From Mucinivorans hirudinis (GTDB taxonomy: Bacteria; Bacteroidota; Bacteroidia; Bacteroidales; Rikenellaceae): a stretch of 64,000 bases of DNA. Made by a program: the position numbers and the translations under genes. This document shows positions 36,061 to 44,107 of this stretch, piece after piece. Below the pieces are notes generated by a model. The model was not told the origin of the DNA, did no database searches, and saw nothing but the letters and a program-made list of their open reading frames with translations. Location of the stretch: NCBI GenBank assembly GCA_000723505.1, contig HG934468.1, positions 2,512,798-2,576,797 on the forward strand. Direction: 5' to 3'. How positions within the stretch are numbered: position 1 is the first letter of the stretch; every line of letters begins with the position of its first letter.

Positions 36061-38121
36061 TTATATTACACCTATCATCAAATAAGTTGAGTTTGACGGA
36101 TCGTTAATAACTATCTCTTTCTCACGCATAAAACGGATATAGCTCTTGGCGGTACGCTCCTTGACATCGAGTGCCGTTTGGAGTTCGGCGCACAAATCGT
36201 TGTAGGTGAGGTGTGAGCGACGTTTGAAAATATCACGAGCAACAGAGAAGAGTTCGTTCTCTTTGCGTTGCTCTTTGTCCTCTTTGGTCTTTTCGCCTGC
36301 ATACAGGTGCATTGCTGCCACTTTATCCCACGCAAACTGTATCATCGGAACGTCGAGTGGACTACCGTCTCGCACCTTGAGAGCCTTGATGACCGACACC
36401 GACGGGTCGTCATCACGCTCAATGGAGAGTATCGCTGCCGCTTTGCGTTGCAACTCCGAGCCGAGATGCCCACGGAGCTTCATTCCGTTGGGGATAAAGT
36501 GGAGAACACAGATGATACAAGCATTGTAAATTCCCGCCAGACGGTATAACTCCTCGACAATGGCGATACTCTCACCCTCGTCATTCGCACCTCGTATCAG
36601 GTCAGCAATACCGTCGATAACCACAAGGTGAATACCGCCGTAGTAGTGGTAAAACCTATCCATACTCTCGACAATGGATTGCAGTCGCACGTTTCTCGAC
36701 ATCCCTGTCAGCGAATATGCCTTGTAGGTTTCGGGCATCCTTTCGAGTTTGGAACGTCGTAGGATGTTTACGCTGTTCTTATAGAGTTGCACTTCTGACT
36801 GTTCGGTGTCGTACAGCAGAATAGCTCTGTTATTTACATTCGGTGCGATTGTTATACCGAGCGTATCTATTTCATTTTCGAGACAATTCAACGAGCCCGA
36901 AATTAGCGCACCAACAAAGTTGCTCTTACCCGTACCTTCGCCCCCTGTTACGCAAAGCAAATTACCCTGCGTGCCAAGTGGGACATCATTTACAGAGACA
37001 ACCATTTGTGCCTGCGGAGGTGGTGAGTCAAAATTCACTTCACAAGATTTTAAAATGGATATTGTATTGCTATATATAGCATCTAAAAGGTCAAGAAACA
37101 AAGCCTTGAAATCCTCTATGCTGTTTCCGAGTCGGAAATAGTCTGAAATATCTTTCGCCTGTTTTGTGCCGGGCAGTGGCAATAATAGACGCTTGACGCT
37201 AAATTCAGATAGTTGTTGTTGGCTCTTGAGCGAACTCGACAAGCCTGTTTTATCAACATCGTATAGAATAACGATATGCTTAAACATAAACGACAACTTT
37301 CGGATAATAGAGGGCTGAATCTGTGCCGTCTCGCTATTGAAACAGATAGCGTGAAACCCACGAGCCGAGAGTGTCATCACATCTTTCTCTCCGCCTGTAA
37401 TGTAGAGAACATCTCCTTTTGCCGGCAATTGCTCCAATCCGAAGCAGTAATTTTCGGGGAGGTCGCCTCCATACAGAAATCGCATTTCAGAGAATGGTCT
37501 GTATATCTTGATGAAATTGGGATGCTCATAGCCAAATACGGGTTCGGCAGCCAATGACTCAATACGATACGGTTTACCCTGTCTGTTTTGCGACTCAAAA
37601 CAAGATAGCGACACTACACGAAAACGCTTCAATGTCTCTTTGTTAATCCCATAAGAGAGCCAGTAATCTAACTCCGCTGCCGAAAATGGCTTCGAGTGTG
37701 CATAGTATGGCAGAGCATCTACCTCGGCATTGGGTTCGGTCTGCACCTCAATTCTTTGGGGTAATGGTTGAGACTTGGGAGTGGAAGCAGAGTTCCTATT
37801 ATCGTGCTCATCTTCAATACCCAAAAATAAATCGTGATTGATTGTGCGAAGTATCTCGATGAAATCTTTTGGAATCGTGCAGTCATACCCTTTGATTTTT
37901 CCGACGATATAGAAACAGTCGCCCGAATAGTCATCGTTGCCAAAATCTTTCATACGATACGCCCCGGACTTACGATCCAAATAGATATTGCACGACGGGT
38001 TTATATCGTCATAGAGCGGATTACGAAAATTGCGTTTCACTTTCCAATCGCCCTGTATGTAGTGCCGAAATACATTCAACCCACTACACGTTGCCTCTAA
38101 TATTGCTTCTCTACTTAGCAT
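36061..38121 (-). CDS. Toprim primase and RecA-like helicase fusion (686 aa)
   Basis: Replication protein of a mobilizable element. The N-terminal 100 residues resemble a zinc-ribbon primase region without clear cysteines (NPLYDDINPSCNIYLD). A toprim domain follows with TGGEKDVMTL (about 240) and LYDVDKTGL (about 295). The C-terminal half is a RepA/DnaB-like ATPase: Walker A TGGEGTGKSN (about 390) and Walker B HLVVIDGIADL (about 515), ending in a winged-helix-like tail. It overlaps the upstream HTH gene by 11 bases. Likely used for replication of the excised element. Confidence 0.85.
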   Translation of the reverse strand: MLSREAILEATCSGLNVFRHYIQGDWKVKRNFRNPLYDDINPSCNIYLDRKSGAYRMKDFGNDDYSGDCFYIVGKIKGYDCTIPKDFIEILRTINHDLFLGIEDEHDNRNSASTPKSQPLPQRIEVQTEPNAEVDALPYYAHSKPFSAAELDYWLSYGINKETLKRFRVVSLSCFESQNRQGKPYRIESLAAEPVFGYEHPNFIKIYRPFSEMRFLYGGDLPENYCFGLEQLPAKGDVLYITGGEKDVMTLSARGFHAICFNSETAQIQPSIIRKLSFMFKHIVILYDVDKTGLSSSLKSQQQLSEFSVKRLLLPLPGTKQAKDISDYFRLGNSIEDFKALFLDLLDAIYSNTISILKSCEVNFDSPPPQAQMVVSVNDVPLGTQGNLLCVTGGEGTGKSNFVGALISGSLNCLENEIDTLGITIAPNVNNRAILLYDTEQSEVQLYKNSVNILRRSKLERMPETYKAYSLTGMSRNVRLQSIVESMDRFYHYYGGIHLVVIDGIADLIRGANDEGESIAIVEELYRLAGIYNACIICVLHFIPNGMKLRGHLGSELQRKAAAILSIERDDDPSVSVIKALKVRDGSPLDVPMIQFAWDKVAAMHLYAGEKTKEDKEQRKENELFSVARDIFKRRSHLTYNDLCAELQTALDVKERTAKSYIRFMREKEIVINDPSNSTYLMIGVI

Positions 38122-38443
38122 CGTTGATATAGTTTTGGTAGAAATCGTTGATATACTTCGGATCGCACTTGATGATTTTGTTCTTCAATACCCGATAGAC
38201 TTGACTTGGGAAATATCGTGGCTTATCCCCCAGAAATGTATGAGGAATTAAATTCTTCTTGCGATAACGGTATAGGGTTTTAGCTGATACGTGCAGAATA
38301 TTGCACATCTCAAAGGTGTCGAGCCACGGTTCATCCTCGCTCGGCGGAGCTTGATCCTCGAATCGTTTGATAAATTGATATATTTTATCAACCTTCTTGT
38401 TTAGCTCTTCAAATTGTTGGCGGTCAATAGTAATTTCATCCAT
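38111..38443 (-). CDS. HTH_17-type DNA-binding protein (110 aa)
   Basis: I start at MDEITIDRQQFEELNKKV because the longer frame from a TTG at 38506 would encode an odd hydrophobic leader. A helix is followed by DTFEMCNILHVSAKTLYRYR and the wing LIPHTFLGDKPRYFPS. Same protein type as at 35780-36058 and 21669-22273. Its 3' end overlaps the toprim/helicase gene, so it heads that operon; rteC lies 78 bases upstream. Confidence 0.8.
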   Translation of the reverse strand: MDEITIDRQQFEELNKKVDKIYQFIKRFEDQAPPSEDEPWLDTFEMCNILHVSAKTLYRYRKKNLIPHTFLGDKPRYFPSQVYRVLKNKIIKCDPKYINDFYQNYINDAK

Positions 38444-38520
38444 CTCTGCTATTTTTGATGCAAAGATGCAGCACCATAAAAGCACAAATACGCAACTTGC
38501 TAGCAAGTTGCGTAAATTGA

Positions 38521-38898
38521 TTATTTTCGTTGCGTAGTATTTTCGTCGAGCTCTTTCAACCTCATCGAAAGTGCATCAACCATTTGTCGGAGGTAGTATA
38601 TTCGAGAGTGCGGTTTGTTGGGGTCGTCATATCTGTTCAGGATATCGTTGAATAATCCTGTATGGTTTCTTAGATTGACATTGAGTGCGTCCCCCATAAA
38701 TATTATAAACTCATTTTTCTTCACCTTGCCTCGGTTGATGCTTCGTAGCAAGAGAACACTTTGAAGTATCTCAATGAGATCTGATTTACTATCCGTCCAC
38801 GTAAAATCAGATTTTAGCTTTTTGTCTGGGGGAGACTTTTCACCAATGGTTTTAATTGAAGCTGCCGATGGGAATTTTGTTTTTGTCTCCAAAATACC
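38521..38898 (-). pseudogene. rteC: rteC, C-terminal part, cut by IS630
   Basis: Contains the RteC-type C-terminal region DFTWTDSKSDLIEILQSVLL, RSINRGKVKKNE, the LNVNLRNHTGLFNDI segment and a helical end (YYLRQMVDALSMRLKEL). RteC regulates excision and mobilization functions in the CTnDOT group. Removing the IS630 element and one TA restores the frame from 40106 (join LDMELGILETKTKFP). Confidence 0.82.
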
Positions 38899-38962
38899 TA
38901 GTGTTATGTTAATTTTGATATGGCGTAAATTATTTTTATCTTTGTGATAAATATAGCCTACA

Positions 38963-39427
38963 ATGATTCGTTACACTATCAAATTATCGGCAGCGGAGGT
39001 TGCCGAGCTTCAGACAATAATAAAAAAGGGAAGCCATAGTGCTCATTCTTTTCGTGTTGCTCATATTTTATTGAGTTGCGACAAGGGAGAATTTTCTGAC
39101 AATAAAGGGATTACCAATGAGAGTATTTGTAAGGTTTTGAAGATTGGAGCAAGGACAATCGACAGAGTTAAGAAACGATTTGTCGAAGAAGGCTTTGAGG
39201 AGGTACTCGAACGTCGCCCTTCGGGTCAGCTCTATCAGAAAAAAGTAGATGGTGATTTAGAAGCCAAGATAGTAGCATTGTGTTGTAGCGAACCGCCAGC
39301 AGGATTTTCCAAATGGTCTTTGCGAATGCTTTCTAATAAAGTTGTTGAATTGCAGTATGTTGATTACATTTCACACGTTAGTGTGTCTAATGTATTAAAA
39401 AAAACGAACTTAAGCCTTGGAAAGTAA
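38963..39427 (+). CDS. IS630-family transposase, first frame (HTH part)
   Basis: 154 codons with the N-terminal helix-turn-helix regions (ESICKVLKIGARTIDRVKKR and a second unit GFSKWSLRMLSNKV). The frame ends shortly after a run of eight A followed by C at about 39399-39407. A -1 shift there reads KKNELKPWKVKGWVIPPEQ and continues into the second frame, so the transposase is probably made by frameshifting. Confidence 0.85.
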   Translation: MIRYTIKLSAAEVAELQTIIKKGSHSAHSFRVAHILLSCDKGEFSDNKGITNESICKVLKIGARTIDRVKKRFVEEGFEEVLERRPSGQLYQKKVDGDLEAKIVALCCSEPPAGFSKWSLRMLSNKVVELQYVDYISHVSVSNVLKKTNLSLGK

Positions 39428-39435
39428 AGGGGTGG

Positions 39436-40095
39436 GTGATTCCGCCTGAGCAGAGTGCTAATTTTGTGGCTAATATGGAGCGAGTGTTGGATGTTTATAA
39501 GCAGCCCTATAATGAAGAGTATCCGGTTGTTTGTATGGACGAGTCGCCAAAGCAGCTAATTGAAGAAGTTGCATCAATTCCAATGAAACCGGGGCAGGAT
39601 GCAAGAGTAGATTATGAATACATTAGGCACGGAACGGTAAATATATTCATTGCCAATGAACCCCTTACAGGTAGGAGAATAGTGGATGTTACGGATTTTA
39701 AGACAAAAGCAGATTGGGCAAAATTCATCAAGAAAATATCTGATGAATATCCCACTGCCAAGAAGATAAAATTGGTTATGGATAACTTCAAAACTCACGA
39801 TGGTTCTGCTTTTTATGAGATTTTTCCACCTGAGCAGGCAAAGGAGTTATGGGATAGATTTGAGTTTATTTTAACTCCCAAGCACGGCAGTTGGTTGAAT
39901 ATGGCAGAGATAGAGTTACACGTGCTCAATGGTCAGTGTTTGAATAGGCATATTCCTACCAAAGAAAAAGTTATCGCTGAGGTAGAAGCGTGGCAAAACC
40001 ATCGAAATAACGCAAACTTGAAAATTAACTGGCAATTTACAAATGAAGATGCAAGAATAAAACTCAAAAAATTATATCCGTCAATTCAAAATTAA
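39436..40095 (+). CDS. IS630-family transposase, second frame (DDE part)
   Basis: 219 codons with catalytic residues in VVCMDESPKQL, LVMDNFKTHDG and SWLNMAEIELHVL. It lacks its own good start and overlaps the slippery region, in keeping with expression as a -1 frameshift fusion with the upstream frame. Confidence 0.88.
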   Translation: MIPPEQSANFVANMERVLDVYKQPYNEEYPVVCMDESPKQLIEEVASIPMKPGQDARVDYEYIRHGTVNIFIANEPLTGRRIVDVTDFKTKADWAKFIKKISDEYPTAKKIKLVMDNFKTHDGSAFYEIFPPEQAKELWDRFEFILTPKHGSWLNMAEIELHVLNGQCLNRHIPTKEKVIAEVEAWQNHRNNANLKINWQFTNEDARIKLKKLYPSIQN

Positions 40096-40105
40096 TATAA
40101 CACTA

Positions 40106-40396
40106 GCTCCATATCCAAAAAATCGAGCAAGTACTCCATTGAACCCATTATCTGGAGTTCAAATTCTACTGCATCTTTTGTTTTGAAGTGGTTTCGGAGC
40201 AGATTTTTCACTTGCAATCTGAAATAGCCTAAACTCCGCAGCCCATCCAGATCGGTTTGCCATTTGTCACTAAACTCTTCGAGCATATGAACACACTCGC
40301 ATTGCAACTCAATGAACGCTTTGTAATCACTGATTTTCGTCTCAATGGTTTCAGTTAGTTTGTCTACAAACTGGTCAATGGTCTTTTTTTTTCCAT
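40106..40396 (-). pseudogene. rteC: rteC, N-terminal part, with a possible A-tract frameshift
   Basis: The open frame reads IDQFVDKLTETIETKISDYK, HMLEEFSDKWQTDL, YFRLQVKNLL and LLDFLDMEL before the IS630 insertion. The only plausible ATG (40394-40396) is followed by nine A and is out of frame with it; ten would be in frame. So the gene is either damaged twice or uses slippage at the A tract. A -7 box at 40475-40482 lies upstream. Confidence 0.75.
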
Positions 40397-40474
40397 AAAA
40401 CTTTTGCTGTATTTAATTATTTAACTTTTTTGATTCATCGCCCCCATTTTGCTATGAGTCAATGTTATCGAATA

Positions 40475-40482
40475 CAAAGTTA
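40475..40482 (-). promoter_or_regulatory. -7 promoter box of rteC
   Basis: TAACTTTG on the minus strand, about 80 bases ahead of the rteC ATG. A short leader frame (MGAMNQKS) lies between them. Confidence 0.5.
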
Positions 40483-40604
40483 ATAAATGAAGCAAAAACA
40501 GTAAAATGTTGTTAATGGTTTTTTTCGTCGTATCTATGAATATTTTGGTAGTGTTGCGAATTAGCTGAATTATGTTTATCTTTGAGGTATAAAACTCGGA
40601 GAAA

Positions 40605-40880
40605 ATGAGACACGTAAAAGTAGTTAGCTGCCCATTTTGCGGTAGCGAAGATTTACAGAAGAATGGACATAGCCCCAATGGCACTCAAAGGTGGAAATGT
40701 AAGACTTGCGGGAAGTTTTTTCAGCTATCTTTTAAGAACAAAGGGCGCCTGCCAGACGTAAAAAGGACGATAATCACAATGATCACCAATGGGAGTGGAA
40801 TACGTGATACAGCAAGAGTTTTAGGGATAAGTCCTCACACGGTAATAGGTGAGGTTAAAAAAAACTCCAAGCGAAATTAA
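40605..40880 (+). CDS. IS1-family InsA (zinc finger and HTH)
   Basis: 91 aa with the four-cysteine zinc finger CPFCGS and CKTCGKFF and a helix-turn-helix (IRDTARVLGISPHTVIGEVK). It ends after a run of eight A (40858-40865) where -1 frameshifting would join it to InsB, as in IS1. Confidence 0.9.
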   Translation: MRHVKVVSCPFCGSEDLQKNGHSPNGTQRWKCKTCGKFFQLSFKNKGRLPDVKRTIITMITNGSGIRDTARVLGISPHTVIGEVKKNSKRN

Positions 40881-41340
40881 CCCCTATTTATTAGACAAGG
40901 TTGAGGCAGGCTTACTCAGGGAGCTTGATGTTGAAATAGCTTATAATGTTGAAATGGACGAATTTTGGAGTTTTGTAGGCAACAAGAAAAATCGTCGTTG
41001 GACTTGGTACGCCATCGACCGCAGCAGCGGATTAGTAGTAGCTTGGCAGAACGGCAAGCGTGATAACGAAACCTGTAAAAAGTTGCTTGATAAAATGAAA
41101 TGTTTCCCAATAAATAGGTATTTTACTGATGATTGGGAGTCTTATTCAAGTCTGTTACCTGCGGGCAAACACGTTATCAGTAAGGCTTACACTTGGAAAA
41201 TTGAGCGATTGAATTTAACATTTAGAACGCACCTGAAAAGGCTTTGCCGAAAGACAATTTGTTTCTCAAAAAGCGAGCAAGTGCACGACAAACTGATAGG
41301 AATATACATCGAAAACAACCTCTACCAAAGAACACCATAA
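40849..41340 (+). CDS. IS1-family InsB (DDE transposase part)
   Basis: 163 codons in the -1 frame, with EMDEFWSFVGNKKNRRWTW, FTDDWESY and the ERLNLTFRTHLKRLCRKT region typical of IS1 transposases. Expressed as the InsAB fusion. Confidence 0.92.
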   Translation: MRLKKTPSEINPYLLDKVEAGLLRELDVEIAYNVEMDEFWSFVGNKKNRRWTWYAIDRSSGLVVAWQNGKRDNETCKKLLDKMKCFPINRYFTDDWESYSSLLPAGKHVISKAYTWKIERLNLTFRTHLKRLCRKTICFSKSEQVHDKLIGIYIENNLYQRTP

Positions 41341-41498
41341 ATATACCAATTCAGCTAATTTGAAACACTACCAATATTTTTATATCGAAAGGAATAAAAG
41401 ATGCAACTATCATTTGCACAATAAAGCTTTTCATTGAAAATAATTTTCATTTTGAAGGTATATTGAGTCTTGTGCTGTACGGTGAAAACCGTCACTTT

Positions 41499-42320
41499 TT
41501 ACGCAAATTTGACCATATCAGCCAACTGCACGAAATAGTCATTTGACCAAATTTCTAATGCTTTGCGGTCTTTGATAAACGGCTCTACATCTCGTTTGAC
41601 TACCTTTATATCTGCCGTGAGTAGTTTTTCTTTGAGCTGCACCATAAAATCCTCACGGCTCATCTCCACGCCATTGAACTGACGTATTCGCTCTTGCAAA
41701 TGGTTAAAATCAAGAGCAATACCCTTTTTTACATACCACTCGAAGTCGTACCAATCACGCCCCTTTATTCGGTTTTTCCACGCTCTGAAAACCAATGCGT
41801 GCATCTTACCAGCATAGAGGTCGGGGAGTGTAAAACATCGTGTCATAAACGAAAATGGATAGAGCAACAGTTTTTGCTCGGTGCTAAATTCGAGAGGAGG
41901 ATTGACATCCACCTCAATTTTTATCTTGATACTCTTTTGGTTCGGCAAGGCGACATCATACGTCTGAGTGTCGTTTTTCAAGAAAGCAGACTCAATGTTT
42001 GAGAAGTTTTTTTTATCCTTTTTGGTTATCTCAACCTGTTTCCCAGCGGCTTTGAACTCCTCGATAATTGCCGGGAAATAATCCTCCAGATAAAAACTCT
42101 CGTTATTTGCGACAAGCGAAAAATCCAAATCTTCCGAGAAACGCTCCAAAGAGTGAAATATCCTCAAACAGGTGCCGCCATAGAAGGCTGCCTTGTCAAA
42201 GAAGCCACCACGATAAAGCCCTGCCAGCGTAATCTCCTGCATCACTTCGTATGTTGCGTTTTGCAGGTCGTTATCCGTTAGAATCTGATAACGAGACAAC
42301 ATTTGGTCAAATATATTCAT
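41499..42320 (-). CDS. abiEii: AbiEii-type nucleotidyltransferase toxin
   Basis: 273-aa protein of the AbiEii/AbiGii group, toxins of type IV TA systems that provide phage resistance. Nucleotidyltransferase motifs are FYGGTCLRIFHSLERFSEDL with the metal-binding DLDF (residues about 64-67 after it), and DLYAGKMHALVFRAWKNRIKGRDWYDFEW further on. Its ATG is two bases after the antitoxin stop. The 118 bases to the IS1 copy hold only a small ACGGT/ACCGT hairpin. Confidence 0.9.
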   Translation of the reverse strand: MNIFDQMLSRYQILTDNDLQNATYEVMQEITLAGLYRGGFFDKAAFYGGTCLRIFHSLERFSEDLDFSLVANNESFYLEDYFPAIIEEFKAAGKQVEITKKDKKNFSNIESAFLKNDTQTYDVALPNQKSIKIKIEVDVNPPLEFSTEQKLLLYPFSFMTRCFTLPDLYAGKMHALVFRAWKNRIKGRDWYDFEWYVKKGIALDFNHLQERIRQFNGVEMSREDFMVQLKEKLLTADIKVVKRDVEPFIKDRKALEIWSNDYFVQLADMVKFA

Positions 42321-42321
42321 C

Positions 42322-42939
42322 TTACAGTAGTTTTAGTAGGTTGTTAATCTCATTTTTCTTTCTGCCATTCTCGGCACACTCTCTCAGTATTTCGACATCC
42401 ATCTTGTAGAACCCGTCCATATCTAAACGCAAATCCTCTTCTAAAAACAATCGGAGCGACTTCACAAAACGAGGGCGTAATTTTGGCGTATAGGCAATTA
42501 GGTCGCACAACGCTTTTTCGGGCGATGCCATCAAGAACGAGCATTTATCATTGCTTTCAAGATTAATCCCTGTCGAATAATAATTCGGTTCGCAAAGCGT
42601 ATAATCAAATCGACCTATTGCGTTCTCAAAACTTCTGGAACGCTTAGTGGTCATCGACTTTACTACATATACACTTTCGGGAATAAGCCCATAGTAACGC
42701 AGGGCACTCTCCATCGAGACATAAGATGGACCATAGATGTGGTTTGCTATCAGCTCACGTTGCAGCAACTCCCCCGACACTTCGGGCGAGAGCACATAAA
42801 GCCCACGTTTGAGACGCAGGATTTGCCCCTGCTTTTCAAGACTGGCTATCTTATGACGTGGTGCACTGTAATCGGATAAAAACGACTCCAAAACAGCGTA
42901 ATCCACCGGAATGGCTCCAAGTTGAGATAAGTTTTTCAT
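42322..42939 (-). CDS. abiEi: AbiEi-type antitoxin
   Basis: 205 aa, starting MKNLSQLGAIPVDYAVLESF. The winged-helix N-terminus (PRHKIASLEKQGQILRLKRG) is followed by the AbiEi body (GPSYVSMESALRYYGLIPE and ASPEKALCDLIAY). I take the ATG at 42939 because the upstream TTG at 42963 lies inside the -7 box. AbiEi proteins bind inverted repeats in their own promoter, and an ACTATG/CATAGT repeat flanks the -7 box here. Confidence 0.9.
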   Translation of the reverse strand: MKNLSQLGAIPVDYAVLESFLSDYSAPRHKIASLEKQGQILRLKRGLYVLSPEVSGELLQRELIANHIYGPSYVSMESALRYYGLIPESVYVVKSMTTKRSRSFENAIGRFDYTLCEPNYYSTGINLESNDKCSFLMASPEKALCDLIAYTPKLRPRFVKSLRLFLEEDLRLDMDGFYKMDVEILRECAENGRKKNEINNLLKLL

Positions 42940-42954
42940 ATAATCACTATTTAT

Positions 42955-42985
42955 ACTATGCAAATATAGTCATTATTTACATAGT
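42955..42985 (-). promoter_or_regulatory. Promoter and possible AbiEi operator
   Basis: The -7 box TATATTTG (42961-42968 on the minus strand) lies between the arms ACTATG (42955-42960) and CATAGT (42980-42985). Autoregulation by AbiEi at such repeats is known for the family; here it is inferred. Confidence 0.6.
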
Positions 42986-43045
42986 TATTCCGTTTTATCT
43001 TCATTTTCTATGCAAATTATGACGTTTTTGTTTTAGGATAGCTTT

Positions 43046-43097
43046 TTAGTGCAAGGTGCAGGGCTACATATATATGTAGCCCTGCACCTTGCACTAA
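43046..43097. repeat. 52-nt perfect palindrome
   Basis: Two 26-base arms without loop or mismatch; each begins TTAGTGCAAGGTGCAGGGCT. No gene ends next to it on either strand: the AbiEi promoter is 60 bases left and the att repeat 200 bases right. The AT-rich centre (ACATATATATGT) would form the tip of a cruciform or RNA hairpin. Confidence 0.8.
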
Positions 43098-43296
43098 GCT
43101 CGAAAAGATTATTGCTCTGATATTTGGTAGATTGAATTGTAATGATTACTTTTGAACCCAAGAGCTATTTACTCCGCCTTGGACAGAAAGTGGACAAAGA
43201 ATGACACTAAAAATCGTTACAAATTCGTTACAGAACACTCAAAGACGAATGTGTAACATATTGATAATACGTTGGTTGAGGTGCAAGGTTCACAGA

Positions 43297-43309
43297 CCTC
43301 TCTCTCCGC
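43297..43309. repeat. Left direct repeat of the 18.9-kb element (candidate attL)
   Basis: CCTCTCTCTCCGC, identical and in the same orientation as 62228-62240. It resembles a tRNA-Ser acceptor 3' strand plus G73; GGTTCA a few bases earlier resembles a T loop. The 440-bp gap 42964-43405 holds otherwise only the palindrome at 43046 and the arm-like repeats. Confidence 0.7.
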
Positions 43310-43342
43310 AAACAACACTGAAAATCAGCAAGTTGTATGGGT

Positions 43343-43364
43343 TACACCAAAATCTACACCAAAA
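43343..43364. repeat. Two TACACCAAAA repeats at the left element end
   Basis: Copies at 43343-43352 and 43355-43364, with a further complement TTTTGGTGT near 43371. The same pair occurs at the other end (62091-62100, 62103-62112), as expected for arm-type sites of one integrase. Confidence 0.65.
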
Positions 43365-43405
43365 AGTGGATTTTGGTGTTTTCTTTTTGAAGCCCCCGAA
43401 TGTTT

Positions 43406-44107
43406 TTATTCATAATGTGATCTACATCTATGAATTATTCCTTTCCCTTGATTTAGAGAATAAGTGACCCTATCAACATGATTAATTCTTTTAGACGCAA
43501 CCCCATTTTGATGCCTAAGCACCTCTGTTTGCCCCAGTCCTCCTGTAAACGGGTTTGCCTTAATGTCATCTATTAATTCAATTACCCTGCTAAGTATTGT
43601 TTTATCTGAGTTCTGCCAATATTCTATATCCTCCAATGCACTCGCCTCGAAAGTATATTCAGTATATAAATTTCTTACACACATCTTAATATGCTGCTTA
43701 TCTCCGTTTATGAGAGTTTTTTTATAAAATACATTCTTAGCTCTCGTGCATAATTCACAATTTGTTATTTGTCTTAGTGGATCAATATCACTTGAAGATG
43801 AAAAATCAACACCCATAAATCCAACATTTTCCAATGGATAATATTTCTCAAACTCAGTATCGTTTACTATGTCGATTTCGTTAGGAGAGCATTGTTCAAT
43901 ATATTTTAATACGCTGTTCACCTCCGAATATTCAGCACTTAGAAGTTCAAGATATAATGGATTTAGATATATAGATTCGTGTTTTAGGATAGTATCATAT
44001 TTGTCATTTTTTGATGATGCGTAATTCAATTTTTCCAGTCCATTTTTATATATTGCAAAATCGGCAACTAATAAAGATGTAGTATGCAAAAAATATTTTT
44101 TATTCAT
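43406..44107 (-). CDS. Fusion protein with C-terminal YoeB-like RNase domain (233 aa)
   Basis: Residues 153-233 align with E. coli YoeB along their whole length: DIEYWQNSDKTILSRVIELI, ANPFTGG, TEVLRH, SKRINHVDRVTY, RCRSHYE. The catalytic set of YoeB (E46, R65, H83, Y84) corresponds to E195, R213, H231 and Y232, so RNase activity is plausible. The first 150 residues are unknown to me and include CELC (117-120). No YefM-like antitoxin adjoins. The gene overlaps the ATPase gene by 8 bases and is the last of a six-gene operon ending at the element boundary. I infer an abortive-infection effector controlled by the two genes before it. Confidence 0.85.
   Translation of the reverse strand: MNKKYFLHTTSLLVADFAIYKNGLEKLNYASSKNDKYDTILKHESIYLNPLYLELLSAEYSEVNSVLKYIEQCSPNEIDIVNDTEFEKYYPLENVGFMGVDFSSSSDIDPLRQITNCELCTRAKNVFYKKTLINGDKQHIKMCVRNLYTEYTFEASALEDIEYWQNSDKTILSRVIELIDDIKANPFTGGLGQTEVLRHQNGVASKRINHVDRVTYSLNQGKGIIHRCRSHYE

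Larger units (their letters stand above)
38901..40103 (+). mobile_element. IS630-family element (1203 bp)
   Basis: Inserted at a TA dinucleotide, duplicated at 38899-38900 and 40104-40105. Inverted ends GTGTTATGTTAATTTTGA and, from the right, GTGTTATATTAATTTTGA. It splits rteC. Confidence 0.9.
40547..41372 (+). mobile_element. IS1-family element (826 bp)
   Basis: Ends GGTAGTGTTGCGAATTAGCT and, from the right, GGTAGTGTTTCAAATTAGCT, an inverted repeat of about 25 bp with three mismatches. The 8-bp duplication AATATTTT lies at 40539-40546 and 41373-41380. It is in the rteC upstream region, not in a gene. Confidence 0.92.

Noticed and set aside
43297-43309. CCTCTCTCTCCGC as the end of an intact tRNA-Ser
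   Set aside because: The upstream bases do not fold into a tRNA at either copy. Only the 3' end resembles one.
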